DNA of 23,979 nucleotides from JBBTQX01 sp964366055 (GCA_964366055.1 CAYISE010000010.1:1-23979); one strand, 5' to 3'. Counted from the first letter of the stretch, positions 14,616 through 22,391 are shown. Numbers and translations: made by a program. The notes: a model not told the origin generated them from the letters alone.

Positions 14616-14644
14616 TTGACTTTTTAGAGTTTGTATGGCATATA
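14616..14644 (+). promoter_or_regulatory. Promoter upstream of T9SS-sorted protein gene
   Basis: TTGACT (14616-14621), a 17-base spacer and CATATA (14639-14644; a TATAGA lies two bases on). The 12-mer TATGGCATATAG here recurs at 17496-17507. A GGGAG ribosome site precedes the ATG at 14698. Confidence 0.45.
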
Positions 14645-14697
14645 GAGATTAGCTTTTAGACAACTAAATAATTTTTTCACCTTTTGGGAGATTTCTC

Positions 14698-15765
14698 ATG
14701 AAACAATCATTTCTGTTTGTGCTCTTGATTTGCGCGGTTTCGATTTTGTTTTTTTCGCCGGCGTTCGCGCAATGGTCAGTTTTTGACTTCAGCGCAAACG
14801 TGACAAGCCCACAAGTGTTCGGTTCGTCGGATACTGTGGGCGTACAATGTTTCAAAGTTGTCGCGTTCGGGAACGCGACGACATCAACGAGGTTCGTCCG
14901 CATTCAGCGGCCGACGAACCTCGTTCAACTGCCGGCGGTCATGAATATCCGCATGATGGCGCCCGCGTGGACGGGCAAAGCGGTGCGGGTAACCCTCACT
15001 GCATTGCGCGACGGTGTCGTGCAAGCGAATTCCAATATAAAAATTGTACAGCCCGACAGTAATATATTTCGGGCGTACGCATTTAATTTTCCGGCATTAA
15101 GCCCAATGCCGATGTATAACGGTTTCCGATTGAACGTCTCCTTCACGGACACCACTCGAGGTTACCTTGAGTTGTTCGTGGAAGGTTCAGGGATTCTCGT
15201 GCCGGTGGGATTGATTTCATTCACCGCTACTGTGGTGAATGAAAATGAAAGTGTGTTGCTGAAGTGGGAAACCGCGAGTGAGAAAAATAATTATGGTTTT
15301 GGCGTTGAACGCGCAACAGGGGAGAGAACATGGGAAGAAATTGGATTCGTTTCCGGCAATGGAACGGCGAATGAACTTCATACCTATTCGCTTGTGGATA
15401 CTGCGCCGCTCAGGAACAATCGTTACCGCTTGCGGCAGATGGATACTGACGGTTCGGCTCACTTCTCTCAGGAAATCGAAATTGCGCTGAGCGCGATACC
15501 GAGCGTGTTCGACCTCAAACAGAATTACCCCAATCCGTTCAATCCAAGCACCACGATTGAATTTTCGCTTCCGAACCGAGTAAACGTAAACCTCACGGTT
15601 TACAACCTGCTCGGTCAGAAGATCGTAACTCTCGTGGATGGCGAGTTAAATGTAGGAACCCATCGGGTTGTTTGGAACGCGGGCAACAAACCTAACGGCA
15701 TTTACTTTTATCAGTTGGAGGCCAGCACTTTTACCGAGACGAAGCGGATGGTGCTGATGAAGTAG
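14698..15765 (+). CDS. Secreted protein with type IX secretion (Por) C-terminal sorting domain
   Basis: 355 residues. A signal peptide (1-25, ending F-S-P-A-F-A-Q) leads to a beta-rich domain. The middle reads G-L-I-S-F-T-A-T-V-V-N-E-N-E-S-V-L-L-K-W-E-T-A-S-E-K-N-N-Y-in short, the fixed preamble seen in many Bacteroidota/Ignavibacteria secreted proteins. Residues 277-355 are a textbook T9SS type A domain: Y-P-N-P-F-N-P-S-T-T-I, then V-Y-N-L-L-G-Q-K-I, N-G-I-Y-F-Y-Q-L and a final K-R-M-V-L-M-K. In those phyla the domain targets cargo through the T9SS across the outer membrane. No T9SS genes are in this window. The N-terminal function is unknown. The gene looks foreign next to its CPR-like neighbours. 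Confidence 0.88.
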   Translation: MKQSFLFVLLICAVSILFFSPAFAQWSVFDFSANVTSPQVFGSSDTVGVQCFKVVAFGNATTSTRFVRIQRPTNLVQLPAVMNIRMMAPAWTGKAVRVTLTALRDGVVQANSNIKIVQPDSNIFRAYAFNFPALSPMPMYNGFRLNVSFTDTTRGYLELFVEGSGILVPVGLISFTATVVNENESVLLKWETASEKNNYGFGVERATGERTWEEIGFVSGNGTANELHTYSLVDTAPLRNNRYRLRQMDTDGSAHFSQEIEIALSAIPSVFDLKQNYPNPFNPSTTIEFSLPNRVNVNLTVYNLLGQKIVTLVDGELNVGTHRVVWNAGNKPNGIYFYQLEASTFTETKRMVLMK

Positions 15766-15767
15766 CC

Positions 15768-15799
15768 GAAGTTCAACTTCCTTAAGGAAGTTGAACTTC
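15768..15799. repeat. Perfect 32-bp palindrome
   Basis: GAAGTTCAACTTC (15768-15780), CTTAAG, then GAAGTTGAACTTC (15787-15799): a perfect palindrome two bases after the stop codon of the sorted protein. Likely a strong mRNA 3' hairpin, or an operator-like site. Confidence 0.7.
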
Positions 15800-15824
15800 A
15801 GAAGTAATGCAGAGTAGAGGGAGG

Positions 15825-15856
15825 GTGTGGTGGTATCTTCAAAGATACCACCACAC
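15825..15856. repeat. 15-bp stem hairpin
   Basis: GTGTGGTGGTATCTT (15825-15839) pairs with AAGATACCACCACAC (15842-15856). There is no U tract, so it is more likely an mRNA stabilising structure or repeat remnant than a terminator. Confidence 0.65.
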
Positions 15857-15879
15857 AAAGAGGAAGAGTTCGCAAAACA

Positions 15880-15912
15880 AAAACCCATCGGTCAAAATGA
15901 CGATGGGTTTTT
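15880..15912 (+). terminator. Rho-independent terminator
   Basis: AAAACCCATCG (15880-15890), a 10-base loop and CGATGGGTTTTT (15901-15912). It terminates the sorted-protein gene; the A run on the left could make it work on both strands. Confidence 0.8.
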
Positions 15913-15932
15913 ATATTTCTATTTTCCAAAAT

Positions 15933-15961
15933 AAAAACCCGGTCTAGTTGTTCAGACCGGG
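15933..15961 (-). terminator. Terminator of minus-strand beta-rich protein gene
   Basis: On the minus strand CCCGGTCT/AGACCGGG (plus 15938-15945 and 15954-15961) is followed by five T residues. Another hairpin, GAGAAG-TGCC/GGCA-CTTCTC (15971-15998), lies between it and the gene stop at 16030. Confidence 0.75.
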
Positions 15962-16029
15962 CTCCCCTTGGAGAAGAGTGCCTGTGCGGCACCTTCTCAA
16001 TAGAATTTAAAAAACTTCTACTTTCATTT

Positions 16030-16710
16030 TCATAGGAATTCAATTTTTACACCGAATTCCCAAACAAACTCCCGATATTTCTGGGAGTTCTGCTGGACCT
16101 CATGTATGAGGCCAGCCCCGTAAATTTTTATGGGGATGTTTGGCGCGTTCAACATCACTTTAATTCCAGTGCCGATTCTTTCTTCGGCCAGAATCCCCAG
16201 CGCGAGCCAGTTTGTAGCCCCTACCCGCAACTCTCCTTTCCACCATAATCCGTCCCTTCCGACAATCGCCGTCCCAAATAAGATGGCATCTCGAAAAGGG
16301 AGAATCATTCCGTGGAAACCAAGTTTCCATGTCTGGTCCTCATTCCCTTTAATTCCGAAGCCACCGCCAACACTAAAATTTAACTCCGGTATGGGCATGA
16401 GAGAAATTCCTCCGATTGCTTCCGCAGAATTTTCTGCGGTCCAAAAGGTGGAATTTTTATAACTTACTACTCTCCCCGCGGCGAAGAGCGCCACGGGAGT
16501 TTCCTCCGTGATAATCCGCCTCGCGTACCAGTCCACCTCGTTTTGCGAGCGGACAACGCCATCTTCCGGTTTTTCCCACCGGATGGTACGAAAGTCAATA
16601 TACCATTGATTGGGGGACAGAACGTCCTGTCCCTTGGCGGGCCAGCAGGTTATGAGGAAAAAAAGTAGAAATGCAAGAAACGGCCACCATGCCGCGAACA
16701 ATTTTTTCAT
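16030..16710 (-). CDS. Secreted beta-rich protein, possible outer-membrane barrel
   Basis: 226 residues from the ATG at 16710, chosen because GGAGG lies five bases upstream of it (16716-16720). A long signal peptide (about 1-28, ending W-P-A-K-G-Q) is followed by alternating hydrophobic/polar strands separated by glycines (F-S-V-G-G-G-F-G-I, K-L-G-F-H-G-M-I, L-R-V-G-A-T-N-W-L-A-L-G-I) and a C-terminal F-G-V-K-I-E-F-L. A terminal aromatic strand like this is usual for outer-membrane barrels. I do not recognise a named family. Like its divergent/convergent neighbours in 14.6-17.5 kb it suits a diderm donor. It has its own promoter and terminator, so it is monocistronic. Confidence 0.65.
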   Translation of the reverse strand: MKKLFAAWWPFLAFLLFFLITCWPAKGQDVLSPNQWYIDFRTIRWEKPEDGVVRSQNEVDWYARRIITEETPVALFAAGRVVSYKNSTFWTAENSAEAIGGISLMPIPELNFSVGGGFGIKGNEDQTWKLGFHGMILPFRDAILFGTAIVGRDGLWWKGELRVGATNWLALGILAEERIGTGIKVMLNAPNIPIKIYGAGLIHEVQQNSQKYREFVWEFGVKIEFL

Positions 16711-16766
16711 TCGGACCTCCAAATGTTAAGTAAGGGGATATTATTTAATTGTTATGTTCTGTTTGT

Positions 16767-16795
16767 ATATTATCCCAGTTATAAAATTGTGTCAA
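16767..16795 (-). promoter_or_regulatory. Sigma-70 type promoter of beta-rich protein gene
   Basis: On the minus strand TTGACA (16790-16795), a 17-base spacer and TAATAT (16767-16772). This near-consensus promoter leaves a ~50-base leader ending in GGAGG. Confidence 0.7.
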
Positions 16796-16833
16796 CCCCC
16801 CACATAAATCCCCCACATAATTTATGTGGGGGG
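16796..16833. repeat. Duplicated-arm hairpin
   Basis: CCCCCCACATAAAT (16796-16809) is repeated as CCCCCACATAA (16810-16820) and followed by the complementary TTATGTGGGGGG (16822-16833). Either left copy can pair with the single right arm. It lies directly upstream of the -35 box of the minus-strand gene ending at 16030. Confidence 0.6.
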
Positions 16834-16853
16834 TCAAGGGTTCTCTGTAAAAT

Positions 16854-16880
16854 AAAAATCCCTCACATTGGTGTGAGGGA
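16854..16880 (-). terminator. Terminator of small anchored coiled-coil protein gene
   Basis: On the minus strand TCCCTCACA/TGTGAGGGA (plus 16859-16867/16872-16880) is followed by TTTTT and further T-rich sequence. A second hairpin CTGAAAC/GTTTCAG (16884-16902) overlaps the gene's stop codon. Confidence 0.8.
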
Positions 16881-16898
16881 ATACTGAAACCTGATGTT

Positions 16899-17453
16899 TC
16901 AGTTATAAAATATTAAAGGAAAGGGTCGCCTTCGTTTAGCCCGTTCCTCTTTCTTCGTAGTAGTGTCGGCAACCTCTTGTTGTCTCAAGGTTGCCATAGT
17001 GATAGTGGTAGGGGACACAATAGTTTGGACCGTCGCCGCATACTGACTGGTGTCAGCTGGCATAGTAACAGCAACCCGTTGTTTTTTCGTACTGTCGCTC
17101 GCGGTGGAAGTTTTCACAGCCGGCTCCAGTTTTTTATTCTGCTTTGGAGCCAAAACTACCACTTTTTTTCGTTCTCCGCAGCAGGAATCAATCACACTTT
17201 TTAATCTCGTCACTCCGCTATCTAATGCCGCTAATCTTTTCTCAAAATTCTCTACGAGCGTATCTTGCAACGCCCCCCGGACGTTCTGCGAAATAGTGTT
17301 TATTTTTTCATCCATTTTTTCATCTCGTTCTTTTTGTTCACGGACGAAAAAGAAAAAATAGGTTGCCGCGCCGAATACCAAAGCCAGCAATCCCAAGATT
17401 ATCCAGGCAATTATCTTCTTACTTTTATCTTTTTTATTCTGTTGGTCGTTCAT
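16899..17453 (-). CDS. Hypothetical membrane-anchored coiled-coil protein
   Basis: 184 residues. A Lys-rich start (N-K-K-D-K-S-K-K) precedes one membrane helix (about 14-37, ending F-F-F-F-V-R). A charged coiled-coil stretch follows (E-Q-K-E-R-D-E-K-M-D-E-K-I-N-T-I through L-K-S-V-I-D), with a vicinal C-C at about 91-92. The rest is low-complexity, Thr/Lys-rich, ending R-R-R-P-F-P-L-I-F-Y-N. The Lys-first topology predicts a cytoplasmic N-terminus and an external C-terminus. I recognise no family. GGGAG five bases before the ATG, a TTGACA promoter and a strong terminator all support a real gene. Divergent from the FN3 gene. Confidence 0.65.
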   Translation of the reverse strand: MNDQQNKKDKSKKIIAWIILGLLALVFGAATYFFFFVREQKERDEKMDEKINTISQNVRGALQDTLVENFEKRLAALDSGVTRLKSVIDSCCGERKKVVVLAPKQNKKLEPAVKTSTASDSTKKQRVAVTMPADTSQYAATVQTIVSPTTITMATLRQQEVADTTTKKEERAKRRRPFPLIFYN

Positions 17454-17503
17454 AATTCTCCCTCTCTTATAAAATTGTAAAATAGTGAATTAAACTATGG
17501 CAT

Positions 17504-17532
17504 ATAGTAATTAAAAAGGGTTTTTGTGTCAA
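17504..17532 (-). promoter_or_regulatory. Promoter of coiled-coil protein gene
   Basis: On the minus strand TTGACA (17527-17532), a 17-base spacer and TACTAT (17504-17509). It is back to back with the promoter of the FN3 gene, the two -35 boxes being 13 bases apart. Confidence 0.65.
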
Positions 17533-17545
17533 TAACCGCCCGATA

Positions 17546-17574
17546 TTGACATTGTTTATACTCTATGTTAGTTT
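17546..17574 (+). promoter_or_regulatory. Promoter of FN3 surface protein gene
   Basis: TTGACA (17546-17551), a 17-base spacer and a weak -10, TAGTTT (17569-17574). The start codon is 18 bases further and has no clear Shine-Dalgarno site. Confidence 0.5.
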
Positions 17575-17592
17575 GTTGCCACAACACAAAAT

Positions 17593-20100
17593 ATGAAAAA
17601 GACATTTTTGTACACTGTCCTTGGAGTTCTCCTTGCGTCAACTCTTGGCATGGGGAGCGCCGTGTTTGCCGCACAGCCGGTAACTCTCGCCACCACCCAG
17701 ACGACCAATTCCATTTCTATTTCTTGGAGCACGCCGGATGATATCGCGAATGAGCCGCATGAACTTCGGTATGTCACGGTGCCTCTTTCTCTGGCGAATT
17801 TTTCTTCCGGAGCGCTCGTCGGAGATATCGGCGCGCCCGCGCCTCTTCAGAACTATTCCGCGACCGTGAGCGGCCTTCAATCAAACACCACGTATTATTT
17901 TGGATATAAATATATTGATATTTTCGGCGATACCTCGTTCTCAACGGTGAGCGCCGCGACGCAGGGGATCCCCGCGCCTAATGCGGTAACCGGGCTTGCC
18001 GCGCTCGCGAACTCCTCAACTACGATTACGCTTTCTTGGACCGCGCCGGCGGGGGATTCTCTTTCCATGTATGATGTCCGCTATTCAACCTCGCCTGTTA
18101 CCGCCGGAAACTTTGCCTTGGCGGCTGCGGTCAGCGGCGTTCCGCTTCCCGTTCCGGGACAGAATCAAAGCGTGCAAATAACAGGACTTCAGGCGAGCAC
18201 GACCTATTACTTTGGCGTAAAGGTGATTGATACAGTGGGGCAAGAGTCGTTGCTCGCGACGGCTTCAGCGATGACCCAAAGCGGCGCGATTATCCCGCCC
18301 TCGGCAGTAACGAACCTTGCGGCGACCGCGAACTCGCAAACCGCGATTACCCTTTCCTGGAATACCCCGAACGAAACCACGCTCTCCGAGTTTGCGGTGA
18401 GGTATTCAACGTCTACGATTACTGCCACGAACTTCAATGTCGCGACAACCGTTTCTGGGGTCGCGCTCCCGATTCCCGGGCAGGCGCAAGGCGTTCAAGT
18501 AACGGGGCTCCAAGCCGGCACTGCGTATTATTTTGCGGTAAAGATTCTTGATGTCATGGGCCAGGAGTCGCCTCTGGCGACCACGACCGCGCAAAGCAAC
18601 GGGAGCGGTTCTATCAATCCTCCCTCGCCGGTCACGAATCTCACAGCAACCGCGAACTCGCAAACCGCGATTACGCTTTCTTGGAACACTCCGAATGAAA
18701 CGACGCTCTCCGAGTTTGTAGCGCGGTATTCCACGTCGCCCATCACGGCGGTGAATTTTAATTCCGCGACCGTTATTCCCGGAGTGGCATTGCCGCTTCC
18801 CGGTCAGGCGCAAAGTGTGCAGGTAACCGGCCTCTCGGCCAACACGCAGTACTACTTCGGCGTAAAAATTCTTGACATCGTGGGCCAGGAGTCGCCTCTG
18901 GCGACTACGACCGCGACCACGCAAAGCGGTGGAGGTGGCGGCGGCGGTGGTGGTGGTGGGGGAGGTGGCGGCGGCGGCGGTTCTTACACTCCCAGCATTA
19001 CTAATATTTCAATTCTCATCAATGATGACGCGGCGACTACCGCGACGACAAGCGTGCGCCTCACGCTCCGCGCGGCCGGTGCGACCGAAATGGCTATTTC
19101 AAGTTCAACCGATTTTTTATGGATTCAGTGGGAACCCTATGTAACTACAAAAAACTGGACTCTTTCTTCAGGCGAGGGCGTCAAACGGGTGTTCGCGATG
19201 TACCAGAATCTCAACAGGACTCCAACGCAAATTGTTTCGGACAGCATTCTCTACGAAATTCCAAAATCTCAACCGCAACCTCAGCCGCGTTTTCAAGGCG
19301 TTGCGACCGCTCTGATTGATTTCAATACTCTTATGGTGCGGTGGGGAGATTTCCGGGGAGGCGACCCGGCGGACCTCACGTATGACGGAAGAGTGGACCA
19401 GAGAGATGTGCTGGCTTTTTCAAGGGATTGGATTGATATCGGCGTAAAAAACGGGAAGATAGAGGATACGAATCTTTCACTCACTCCGACGCGCCTGAAA
19501 GTGGTCAAGGGCGACGAAGTGATTTTCGTCGTGAGCGTCGTGCCCGCGGGGAATCGCAGAAATTACACCGCGCGGGTGCGCGTCAATTATCCGAAAGAAA
19601 TTCTTGAGCCGAAATCATTTACCTATTGGGTCGGATGGACTCCCGTGATTCGTCCCGGCTATGACGAAAATTGGACCGATGAGGGAGTGCTCCTGAAGAC
19701 CGCCGGGTATCACGAGGGATTTACGGAGAAAAAAGTGTTTGGCTTGGTGAGGTTTGTCGCGAAAGAGTCGGGAGAGGGAATAATAGCGTTTAGCGAAGAC
19801 GACGCGTTTGTGCTTGGCGCGGATAATCAGAATACGCTCGCCGGGGTTCGTTTTCCCAACCCCGTTTCAATTGAATCGCTCGACGCGAAACATAAGAGCG
19901 GGTACTTCTACGCGAGTATCCTCGCGCTCGCCGAGCGCGGCAATTTTGCGGTCTTTCTCGCGATTTTCTTCATCCTGCTCCTCGCGTACGCCGCGTACGC
20001 GTGGCTCCGTCCAGTACAAAACTTGCCAAAAGAAACCGGAAAAACTAGAATTTTGGCGCACCTTCAAAACCGAATTAAATCAATAAAACAGTTCAACTAA
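17593..20100 (+). CDS. Large surface protein: FN3 repeats, poly-Gly linker, dockerin-like and cohesin-like domains, C-terminal anchor
   Basis: 835 residues. A signal peptide (1-27) leads to four fibronectin type III-like repeats (about 28-126, 127-233, 234-341, 342-445) with W-x-x-P and T-x-Y-Y-F-x-V-K signatures. Next come a run of 18 glycines (446-463), a beta domain, and a dockerin-like segment near 573-617 (D-F-N-T-L-M-V-R-W-G-D, then D-L-T-Y-D-G-R-V-D-Q-R-D-V-L). A cohesin-like beta region (about 625-765) and a C-terminal membrane helix (about 783-806) with a basic tail follow. Such modular proteins are common on CPR cells and are thought to mediate attachment. The dockerin/cohesin labels are by pattern only. 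Repeats 3 and 4 are nearly identical, suggesting recent duplication. prs starts 14 bases after the stop. Confidence 0.85.
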   Translation: MKKTFLYTVLGVLLASTLGMGSAVFAAQPVTLATTQTTNSISISWSTPDDIANEPHELRYVTVPLSLANFSSGALVGDIGAPAPLQNYSATVSGLQSNTTYYFGYKYIDIFGDTSFSTVSAATQGIPAPNAVTGLAALANSSTTITLSWTAPAGDSLSMYDVRYSTSPVTAGNFALAAAVSGVPLPVPGQNQSVQITGLQASTTYYFGVKVIDTVGQESLLATASAMTQSGAIIPPSAVTNLAATANSQTAITLSWNTPNETTLSEFAVRYSTSTITATNFNVATTVSGVALPIPGQAQGVQVTGLQAGTAYYFAVKILDVMGQESPLATTTAQSNGSGSINPPSPVTNLTATANSQTAITLSWNTPNETTLSEFVARYSTSPITAVNFNSATVIPGVALPLPGQAQSVQVTGLSANTQYYFGVKILDIVGQESPLATTTATTQSGGGGGGGGGGGGGGGGGGSYTPSITNISILINDDAATTATTSVRLTLRAAGATEMAISSSTDFLWIQWEPYVTTKNWTLSSGEGVKRVFAMYQNLNRTPTQIVSDSILYEIPKSQPQPQPRFQGVATALIDFNTLMVRWGDFRGGDPADLTYDGRVDQRDVLAFSRDWIDIGVKNGKIEDTNLSLTPTRLKVVKGDEVIFVVSVVPAGNRRNYTARVRVNYPKEILEPKSFTYWVGWTPVIRPGYDENWTDEGVLLKTAGYHEGFTEKKVFGLVRFVAKESGEGIIAFSEDDAFVLGADNQNTLAGVRFPNPVSIESLDAKHKSGYFYASILALAERGNFAVFLAIFFILLLAYAAYAWLRPVQNLPKETGKTRILAHLQNRIKSIKQFN
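18295..18981 (+). repeat. Tandem FN3-coding repeats plus poly-glycine tract
   Basis: Two ~324-bp units starting near 18295 and 18619 are close copies at DNA level (for example the shared ACCGCGAACTCGCAAACCGC). They end in 18 consecutive Gly codons (18928-18981) with all four GGN codons mixed. A more diverged unit precedes them from about 17971. Confidence 0.8.
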
Positions 20101-20114
20101 CAACGGAGGAAAGA

Positions 20115-21074
20115 ATGGACAATAAAGTAAAAGTTTTCGCGGGAAACGCCGGGCGGGGACTGGCTCAAGAAATCTGCAAATTCTTGAGCATTGACTTAGG
20201 GAAGGTAACTGTTGAACGGTTCAGCGACGGGGAGATCAAGGTGGAATTTTTGGAGAATATCAGAGAGGCCGATGTCTTCATCATCAATCCCACTCATCCA
20301 CCGGCCGAGAATCTGCTTGAGATAATGATTTTAGCTCAAGCGGCCCGGCTCTCTTCGGCCGGTCGGGTAACATTGGTGATTCCCTATCTTGGCTATAACC
20401 GCCAAGACCGCAAGGATAAGCCGAGAGTGCCGATCAGCGCGAAGGTTGTCGCTAAGATGCTTTCTTTGGTGGAGGTGAATCGGATTATCTTTTTGGACCT
20501 GCATTCCGAGGTGACGATAGGTTTTTTTGACGGTTTGGTTCCGGACCATCTTTACGGTTCTTATGTCACGGTTCCTTATCTCAAAACCGCCATTCCCGAA
20601 CCGTTTGTGGTGGCTTCGCCGGATACCGGCGCGACCAATCGGGCGAGGGTCTTCGCAAAGTTGCTCGGAACGGAGGACTTCGTTGTGTTTGACAAAAAAA
20701 AGTGGAAGGCGGGCGAGGAAGGGAAGAACTCCATTAAGATTGTCGGCGACGTAGAAAACAAAAACATTCTTTTTGTGGACGACATGATTGACACGGGCGG
20801 AACTTTGGTGAGCGATGCCAAGGCGGCCAAAGAGGCCGGCGCTTGTAGAATCTTCGCTTGCGCCACGCATCCGCTTTTCTCCGGTTCGGCAATCAAAAAA
20901 CTTGACGAGTCGTGCATAGAGGAAATGATTGTGACCAATTCCATCCACCACAACCCGAAGGAGATTCAAACCGAGCGGGTCAAAATCACGGTGATTTCCG
21001 TGGCTCCGCTTCTAGCCAAAGCCATCCAGCGGACTCACAGCGGGGAATCGCTCTCATCCTTGATTCTGAACTAA
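20115..21074 (+). CDS. prs: Ribose-phosphate pyrophosphokinase (PRPP synthase)
   Basis: Makes PRPP from ribose 5-phosphate and ATP for nucleotide, His and Trp synthesis or salvage; cytoplasmic. 319 residues, normal length. Signatures: R-F-S-D-G-E near the start, Y-L-G-Y-N-R-Q-D-R-K (the usual Y-x-R-Q-D-R catalytic region), D-L-H-S-E-V-T-I-G-F-F-D for ATP/metal binding, and the PRPP loop V-D-D-M-I-D-T-G-G-T. A GGAGG site (20105-20109) five bases before the ATG fixes the start. It may be cotranscribed with the FN3 protein or have a promoter within it. A strong terminator follows. Confidence 0.96.
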   Translation: MDNKVKVFAGNAGRGLAQEICKFLSIDLGKVTVERFSDGEIKVEFLENIREADVFIINPTHPPAENLLEIMILAQAARLSSAGRVTLVIPYLGYNRQDRKDKPRVPISAKVVAKMLSLVEVNRIIFLDLHSEVTIGFFDGLVPDHLYGSYVTVPYLKTAIPEPFVVASPDTGATNRARVFAKLLGTEDFVVFDKKKWKAGEEGKNSIKIVGDVENKNILFVDDMIDTGGTLVSDAKAAKEAGACRIFACATHPLFSGSAIKKLDESCIEEMIVTNSIHHNPKEIQTERVKITVISVAPLLAKAIQRTHSGESLSSLILN

Positions 21075-21080
21075 AACTCA

Positions 21081-21110
21081 AGGGGGCAGAACACTGCCCC
21101 TTTAATTTTT
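21081..21110 (+). terminator. Rho-independent terminator after prs
   Basis: AGGGGGCAG pairs with CTGCCCC-T (21094-21101) across a 4-base loop, followed by TTTAATTTTT. It separates prs from the radical SAM unit. Confidence 0.88.
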
Positions 21111-21170
21111 GCCCGCTCTCGCTTCACACTTATTGTCAATGAACTGGCAAATTATTTTTTTGAACAATCC

Positions 21171-21199
21171 TTGACAAACAAACGACAATAAATCATATT
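21171..21199 (+). promoter_or_regulatory. Promoter of radical SAM/peptide unit
   Basis: TTGACA (21171-21176), a 17-base spacer and CATATT (21194-21199). The predicted 5' leader (~65 bases) begins with a small hairpin GTAAG/CTTAC (21207-21211/21217-21221). Confidence 0.55.
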
Positions 21200-21270
21200 A
21201 AATACAGTAAGAAATACTTACCATAGTTTTCTGAAATGTATTTTTACAACCTAAAAAACGGGTGATTATA

Positions 21271-22365
21271 ATGTTTTACCAATCAATCTCGGTCCCGATT
21301 GTCAAACCAGTTAACGGATTATGCAATTTGTCCTGTTCATACTGCTATACTTCTGGGCTTAACGAGTGCGCCACCAAAAGTCGTATGCGACCGGAAATAT
21401 TGAAGATCGTGATTGATTTCTTCTGTCGCGATCAAGACGATATTGAGTTTATCTGGCATGGAGGCGAACCCCTACTTGCTGGATTGGATTTCTACCGCAA
21501 GGTGGTGGAAATCCAATACGTATGGAAACAGCAAGGAAAGAAAATAACAAATTTTCTTCAAACAAATGCTACGCTCATTACTCCCGAATGGGTCAATTTC
21601 TTTGCTGAAAATGATTTCCTTGTTGGCGTAAGCCTCGACGGCCCGAAAACATTTCACGACCAAGTTCGCCATTATCCCAATGGTAAGGGATCGTACGATG
21701 ATGTCGTGAGGGGAATTAACTTGTTGTATCAGGCCGAGATATTCAACGGAATTATCTGCGGCATTAGCACCGTCAATCACAGATTCCCAAAAGAGATTTT
21801 CAACTTTTTTATTGCAAAAAACATAAAGAAGTTGAAATTCGCCAAAGTGAAAAGTATCGGTCATTGTAAGGACGTATCGTCATTGGTGATTTCACCGGCA
21901 CAATACACCGATTTCATGATCGCCATCTTTGATCTTTGGTTGGGACTAGACGATCAAGAGGTTGAGATCCGAGATATTCAAAGTGTTGTCAATTTGATTC
22001 TCGGCGGGAATAAACGTGAGTGCATCTATATGGGGCAGTGTGACCAATTTGTTACTGTCTATTCTGACGGTTCAATTTACGGTTGCGATTCTTTCCCAAA
22101 GATAGACACTCTGCATTTTGGTAGCGTACTGGATGAACCGGCCATAGTCAGATCTAATCTGCGTTTACAAACTTTCCGAGAGTTGTTGGGAAAAAAGAAA
22201 GAATATTGTCGGACGTGCGATTGGTACTTCATATGCAAAGGAGGATGCGCGAAGGATTGCTATAAACAGCTTGATTCCGTTGAACCGCTAAGCGAGGTTT
22301 GCGAAAACCTGAAAAGATATTTCAAGCATATTTCAACTAAAATAAGGTCGTACGATCTTATTTAG
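21271..22365 (+). CDS. Radical SAM-SPASM peptide maturase
   Basis: 364 residues from the ATG at 21271 (an in-frame GTG at 21262 is possible). The radical SAM cluster site is C-N-L-S-C-S-Y-C (Cys18, 22, 25), followed by W-H-G-G-E-P (62-67) and S-L-D-G-P. The C-terminus has a full SPASM set: Cys257, G-S-I-Y-G-Cys272, then Cys313-x2-Cys316-x5-Cys322-x3-Cys326 and Cys344, enough for two auxiliary Fe-S clusters. This layout is shared by anaerobic sulfatase maturases and RiPP maturases that make carbon-carbon or thioether links. No sulfatase is nearby, but a 51-codon peptide gene with three Trp motifs starts 42 bases downstream, which favours RiPP crosslinking. The exact reaction is inferred. Confidence 0.9.
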   Translation: MFYQSISVPIVKPVNGLCNLSCSYCYTSGLNECATKSRMRPEILKIVIDFFCRDQDDIEFIWHGGEPLLAGLDFYRKVVEIQYVWKQQGKKITNFLQTNATLITPEWVNFFAENDFLVGVSLDGPKTFHDQVRHYPNGKGSYDDVVRGINLLYQAEIFNGIICGISTVNHRFPKEIFNFFIAKNIKKLKFAKVKSIGHCKDVSSLVISPAQYTDFMIAIFDLWLGLDDQEVEIRDIQSVVNLILGGNKRECIYMGQCDQFVTVYSDGSIYGCDSFPKIDTLHFGSVLDEPAIVRSNLRLQTFRELLGKKKEYCRTCDWYFICKGGCAKDCYKQLDSVEPLSEVCENLKRYFKHISTKIRSYDLI

Positions 22366-22391
22366 CCGAGAAAATAGTACGTTCCCGGATG

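Noticed and set aside
18406..18924. 172-codon minus-strand frame opposite the FN3 repeats
   Set aside because: Arg/Gly-rich shadow of tandem repeats on the opposite strand.
18295..18925. Possible CRISPR-like direct repeats
   Set aside because: The repeat units are ~324 bp, in frame, and encode FN3 domains; there are no spacers.
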